From Salaquimonas sp. (GTDB lineage: Bacteria > Pseudomonadota > Alphaproteobacteria > Rhizobiales > Rhizobiaceae), in NCBI GenBank assembly GCA_024639745.1, contig JAHEHW010000044.1, positions 1-8,729 of the forward strand: a DNA stretch of 8,729 nt, written 5' to 3'. Below are positions 7,053 through 8,729 of this stretch, piece after piece (position 1 is the first letter of the stretch; every line of letters starts with the position of its first letter). Position numbers and translations under genes: made by a program. The notes under the pieces are model-generated. The model was given only the letters and a program-made list of their open reading frames with translations. It was not told where the DNA came from and made no database searches.

Positions 7053-8060
7053 TCAAACCTGGTCGTAGATGACTTCTAGAGATTCCTTGTTGAGTGTTTT
7101 CGCTGAGCACATGTCTTCAAGCGTTGCCGGTTCGAGCGTTACGCCTGCGCCCGTGTCGCTGTCGTCGAAAAGGCCGAGCAGGCCGTCCTGATCGAGAGGG
7201 GTGGGCAAGACGGGCGGCGCTTCGGCGAGATTGATGGCCAGGGCGTTGAACAGTTCGCCCCATTCACCATCCGGGTAACCGATGATCTGGTAGTTTGCGC
7301 TTTTGCGGCGGATATCCTCGTGCTGCGGGATCGCTGCCAGAACCGGAATTCCGACGGAGTCCGCGAAAGCCTGGGCTTCGCCGGTGCCATCATCCTTGTT
7401 GACCACCATGCCGGCTACGCCGACATTGCCGCCCAGATTGCGGAAATACTGAACTGCCGAGCAGACATTGTTGGCTACGTAAAGGGATTGCAGGTCGTTC
7501 GAACCTACAACGACGACTTTCTGGCACATGTCGCGGGCAATCGGCAGGCCGAAGCCGCCACAAACCACGTCGCCCAGAAAGTCGAGCAGGACAAAGTCGA
7601 AATCCCAGTCATGGAAGCCGAGCTTTTCTAGCGTCTCGAAGCCATGGATGATCCCGCGTCCGCCGCAACCGCGGCCAACTTCCGGTCCGCCGAGTTCCAT
7701 GGCGAAGACGCCATCGCGCTTGAAGCAGACATCGCCGATCGAAACTTCTTCGCCGGCCTCTTTCTTCTCGGACGCCGTCTGGATGATGGTCGGGCAAGCC
7801 CGACCGCCGAAGAGCAGAGATGTGGTATCGCTCTTCGGATCGCAGCCGATCAGGAGGACTTTCTTACCGAGCTGCGCGAGCATGTAGGAAAGGTTGGCGA
7901 GCGTGAACGATTTGCCGATGCCACCCTTTCCATAGATCGCAATGATCTGGGTTTCCTTCGTGACCTCGCCGGTCGCAGGAGCATCGGGTTCAATCGATGC
8001 TTCATCGCGTAGCTGGTCATACATGTCCCTGTCTTCGGGTCTTCCTAATCCCTCAGTCAT
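7053..8060 (-). CDS. bchX: Chlorophyllide a oxidoreductase (COR) iron protein, subunit X
   Basis: BchX is the NifH-like ATPase dimer that passes electrons to BchYZ in COR. The 335-residue protein has the P-loop G-K-G-G-I-G-K-S at 44-51, the C-D-P-K-S-D-T motif at 73-79, and the two cysteines that bind the inter-subunit [4Fe-4S] cluster: C132 (G-R-G-C-G-G-R-G) and C167 (D-V-V-C-G-G-F-G). The D-F-L-G-D-V-V-C segment separates it from BchL and NifH, which have D-V-L-G-D-V-V-C. About 35 residues precede the first beta strand, a normal extension for BchX. The start overlaps the bchC stop by eight bases and has a GGAG site about eight bases upstream. Confidence 0.98.
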   Translation of the reverse strand: MTEGLGRPEDRDMYDQLRDEASIEPDAPATGEVTKETQIIAIYGKGGIGKSFTLANLSYMLAQLGKKVLLIGCDPKSDTTSLLFGGRACPTIIQTASEKKEAGEEVSIGDVCFKRDGVFAMELGGPEVGRGCGGRGIIHGFETLEKLGFHDWDFDFVLLDFLGDVVCGGFGLPIARDMCQKVVVVGSNDLQSLYVANNVCSAVQYFRNLGGNVGVAGMVVNKDDGTGEAQAFADSVGIPVLAAIPQHEDIRRKSANYQIIGYPDGEWGELFNALAINLAEAPPVLPTPLDQDGLLGLFDDSDTGAGVTLEPATLEDMCSAKTLNKESLEVIYDQV

Positions 8061-8729
8061 GGGTAGTGCTCCAATCGAGTATCATCTTTATGCATTCGGG
8101 GTCGTTGAATGCGGTGTGGTAGGCGGCGGCTGCCTCGTCCGCCGCTGTGCGGTGGCTGATCAGCTCGGAAAGGCTGAGCCGTCCGCTTGCGACAAGCGTC
8201 AGGACGGCGCTCACGTCCTCAGGTTTGAATTCTGCTGCTATGTTTAGCGAAACCTCCCGCATGAATGCCTGAGGGAAGCTGAATGAGACGCGGTCGCGGT
8301 AAAATCCCGCGAGCGTCAGCGAGCCATTCGGCCGAAGCCTCGAAATCGCCTCGTCGATCGCGTCGAGGTCGCCGCTGGCATCTATGATCGCGTCGTAATC
8401 CTTCCGCGGATCGTTGGCCGCGTTGATGACTTCGTAGCCTGAAGCGCCCTGTAGCCGGCTTTCTGAAACTTCCCAGACAACGGGCGGGAGTGCGCCTTTT
8501 GCAACGGCGATCCTTGCCATCAGCCGTCCGAGCACGCCGTGCCCGATAATCAGGTCGACATTGCCCGGTGTGCGATTAAGGGCGTGCTCCGCGGTGGCGG
8601 CGAGCGCGAGAAGAACCGCCTCTTCGCCCAGGGACTCGGGAAGTGTGACAGCGCGCTTGCCATCGACAACCAGACGCGAGGCGTTTGCGCCAAAGAGGCT
8701 CGAAACATTCTTGAAGCAGCGCGCGCCCG
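8053..8729 (-). CDS. bchC: 3-hydroxyethyl bacteriochlorophyllide a dehydrogenase, 3' part
   Basis: The frame is open to the right window edge, so the N-terminus is missing; 224 residues are visible. BchC oxidises the C3 hydroxyethyl group to acetyl, a late step in bacteriochlorophyll a synthesis, using NAD. The visible part is a medium-chain dehydrogenase: V-S-S-L-F-G-A-N-A-S-R-L-V near 8708-8670, L-G-E-E-A-V-L-L-A-L-A-A-T-A near 8631-8590, then the Rossmann motif G-H-G-V-L-G-R at 8544-8524 and an S-G-D-L-D-A-I-D-E-A segment after the second strand. A GTG at 8535 could be mistaken for a start but lies inside the Rossmann motif, with homologous sequence continuing upstream. The stop overlaps the bchX start by eight bases. 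Confidence 0.95.
   Translation of the reverse strand, partial: GARCFKNVSSLFGANASRLVVDGKRAVTLPESLGEEAVLLALAATAEHALNRTPGNVDLIIGHGVLGRLMARIAVAKGALPPVVWEVSESRLQGASGYEVINAANDPRKDYDAIIDASGDLDAIDEAISRLRPNGSLTLAGFYRDRVSFSFPQAFMREVSLNIAAEFKPEDVSAVLTLVASGRLSLSELISHRTAADEAAAAYHTAFNDPECIKMILDWSTTHD

Noticed and set aside
8053..8535. A 160-residue protein starting at GTG 8535
   Set aside because: The same frame continues to the window edge with clear BchC sequence, and the GTG is the valine of the Rossmann G-H-G-V-L-G-R motif, so it is an internal codon.
1..8729. CRISPR arrays, insertion sequences, tRNA or rRNA genes
   Set aside because: No regularly spaced direct repeats, no transposase-like coding sequence with terminal repeats, and no tRNA or rRNA signatures were seen; the space is filled by photosynthesis genes and short spacers.

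Overview
This window is the bchCXYZ-pufQBALMC superoperon of an anoxygenic phototrophic purple bacterium. Every supported gene lies on the minus strand, so transcription runs from the right edge (about 8729) to the left edge. The gene content and order, a type-II reaction centre with LH1 antenna, pufQ upstream of pufB, and pufC rather than pufX after pufM point to an alphaproteobacterium. Sequence style (PufL with a long G-P-F-W-N-Q-G-W tail, an alpha polypeptide beginning MWRIW) fits Rhizobiales-type or Roseobacter-type aerobic phototrophs; I cannot fix the genus.

Layout in transcription order: the 3' part of bchC (8729-8053, cut by the window edge), bchX (8060-7053), bchY (about 7035-5473, probable TTG start), bchZ (5479-4028), pufQ (3983-3753), pufB (3640-3425), pufA (3412-3281, only 43 codons), pufL (3139-2294), pufM (2281-1304), pufC (1307-180), then a 3' UTR hairpin and a Rho-independent terminator (113-89). 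bchC/X, bchY/Z and pufM/C overlap by 8, 7 and 4 bases, which suggests translational coupling. The larger gaps (bchZ-pufQ, pufQ-pufB, pufA-pufL) each hold RNA hairpins, as expected for a message whose segments are kept at different levels.

How the genes work together: BchX, BchY and BchZ form the nitrogenase-like chlorophyllide a oxidoreductase (COR), and BchC oxidises the hydroxyethyl side chain, which leads to bacteriochlorophyllide a. PufQ is a small membrane protein tied to bacteriochlorophyll supply and complex assembly. PufB and PufA are the LH1 antenna subunits, PufL and PufM are the reaction-centre core, and PufC is the tetrahaem cytochrome that re-reduces the special pair.

I found no undescribed system. 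The points worth a second look are small ones: a truncated LH1 alpha with an open frame after its stop, a C-terminally extended LH1 beta, a seven-residue insertion in the PufL D-E loop close to the QB site, a PufC without a lipoprotein cysteine, the TTG start of bchY, and the set of intercistronic hairpins, one of which straddles the pufQ stop codon.
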